In this document: positions 14,165 to 14,466 of the stretch, in pieces
Layout of the letters: each line of letters starts with the position of its first letter
Position numbering within the stretch: the stretch's first letter is position 1
From: Gemmatimonadota bacterium
GTDB lineage: Bacteria > Gemmatimonadota > Gemmatimonadetes > Gemmatimonadales > GWC2-71-9
DNA: 14,466 nt
Direction: 5' to 3'
Assembly (NCBI GenBank): GCA_003222235.1
Contig: QHVD01000303.1
Location: forward strand, 1-14,466
Notes under the pieces: model-generated
Databases searched by the model: none
What the model was told of the DNA's origin: nothing
Seen by the model: only the letters and a program-made list of their open reading frames with translations
Program-made: the position numbers and the translations under genes

Positions 14165-14466
14165 ATGCAAATCAGTCATGGTTCGATCGCGGCCGTCATG
14201 CTGTTGCTCCTCGCCGCCGCGTGCGACGATCATTCGAGCGCTCCTACCAGTCCCCGCGTCGAGCCGCCCCTCGCCGCACGCGGCGCAGCTCCCGCTCCGA
14301 CTCCGCTCCTCCCGGTGCAGCTGCCGGGCCAGACGCTCGAGCTCTGGCCGTTCACCGGCTTCGGGTTCGGCGAGCAGTCGGATCCCGTGAACCTGATCTG
14401 GATCGGCCAAGCCGATCCTCTCCGCCTGCGGGCCGCGCTGCTCCAGCTCGGCGGCGACCGCACGGC
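14165..14466 (+). CDS. Lipoprotein with LssY-C-like segment, C-terminus outside window
   Basis: The first 100 codons are visible. Residues 1-20 are a lipoprotein signal peptide (MLLLLAAAC, C20). A low-complexity Pro/Ala linker follows (about 24-54). Residues 66-95, FGFGEQSDPVNLIWIGQADP and onward into LRLRAALLQLGG, resemble the start of the LssY C-terminal domain (DPvNLv.vG....l..al...Gw). That resemblance is from memory of the pattern and is moderate at best. The protein should be membrane-anchored, facing the periplasm or cell surface. It follows the GMC gene by 74 bp on the same strand and could be in its transcript, but it has its own strong ribosome site. Function is unknown. Confidence 0.75.
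   Translation, partial: MQISHGSIAAVMLLLLAAACDDHSSAPTSPRVEPPLAARGAAPAPTPLLPVQLPGQTLELWPFTGFGFGEQSDPVNLIWIGQADPLRLRAALLQLGGDRT

Overview
This is GC-rich DNA with densely packed genes. It looks like a chromosome segment from Gemmatimonadota or a similar soil or environmental phylum. The main reason for that guess is a pair of large Ser/Thr kinases with the layout kinase - one membrane helix - periplasmic sensor - TPR, with N-termini of the type common in that phylum. The assignment is an inference. No rRNA, tRNA, CRISPR array, transposase or phage gene was seen.

Left block, minus strand (4027 down to 1). A DUF4956 membrane protein is followed 17 bp later by a gene for a kinase-like domain fused to an Omp85/BamA-type outer-membrane barrel. 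Then comes a CYTH-domain protein cut by the window edge. This resembles the recurrent bacterial neighbourhood of a VTC/CYTH-type (triphosphate tunnel) protein, DUF4956 and a CotH-like kinase, but here the kinase-like part is built onto an outer-membrane barrel. The barrel gene is broken twice. One shift is a single-base type near 1213-1224. The other is caused exactly by an imperfect 53-bp tandem duplication (488-593). Between it and the CYTH gene lies an inverted array of 8-bp CTAAGAGG-like units.

Middle block, plus strand (4156-9533). It starts divergently from the left block across a 128-bp gap. Two receptor-type Ser/Thr kinases, 889 and 901 residues, sit 2 bp apart and are probably cotranscribed. 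Both keep all catalytic residues and end in long TPR-rich regions predicted to be outside the cytoplasm.

Intergenic stretch 9534-9956. It holds a REP-like palindromic element (9535-9662), a short decayed remnant of a glycine-zipper-type protein (to 9850), and the leader of the next gene.

Right block, plus strand (9957-14466). It encodes a PQQ-dependent dehydrogenase of the quinoprotein glucose dehydrogenase type, made as a lipoprotein; a small Tat-signal protein like gluconate 2-dehydrogenase subunit 3; a GMC flavoprotein dehydrogenase; and the start of a lipoprotein with an LssY-C-like segment. Together the first three suggest periplasmic sugar, sugar-acid or alcohol oxidation feeding electrons to the respiratory chain.
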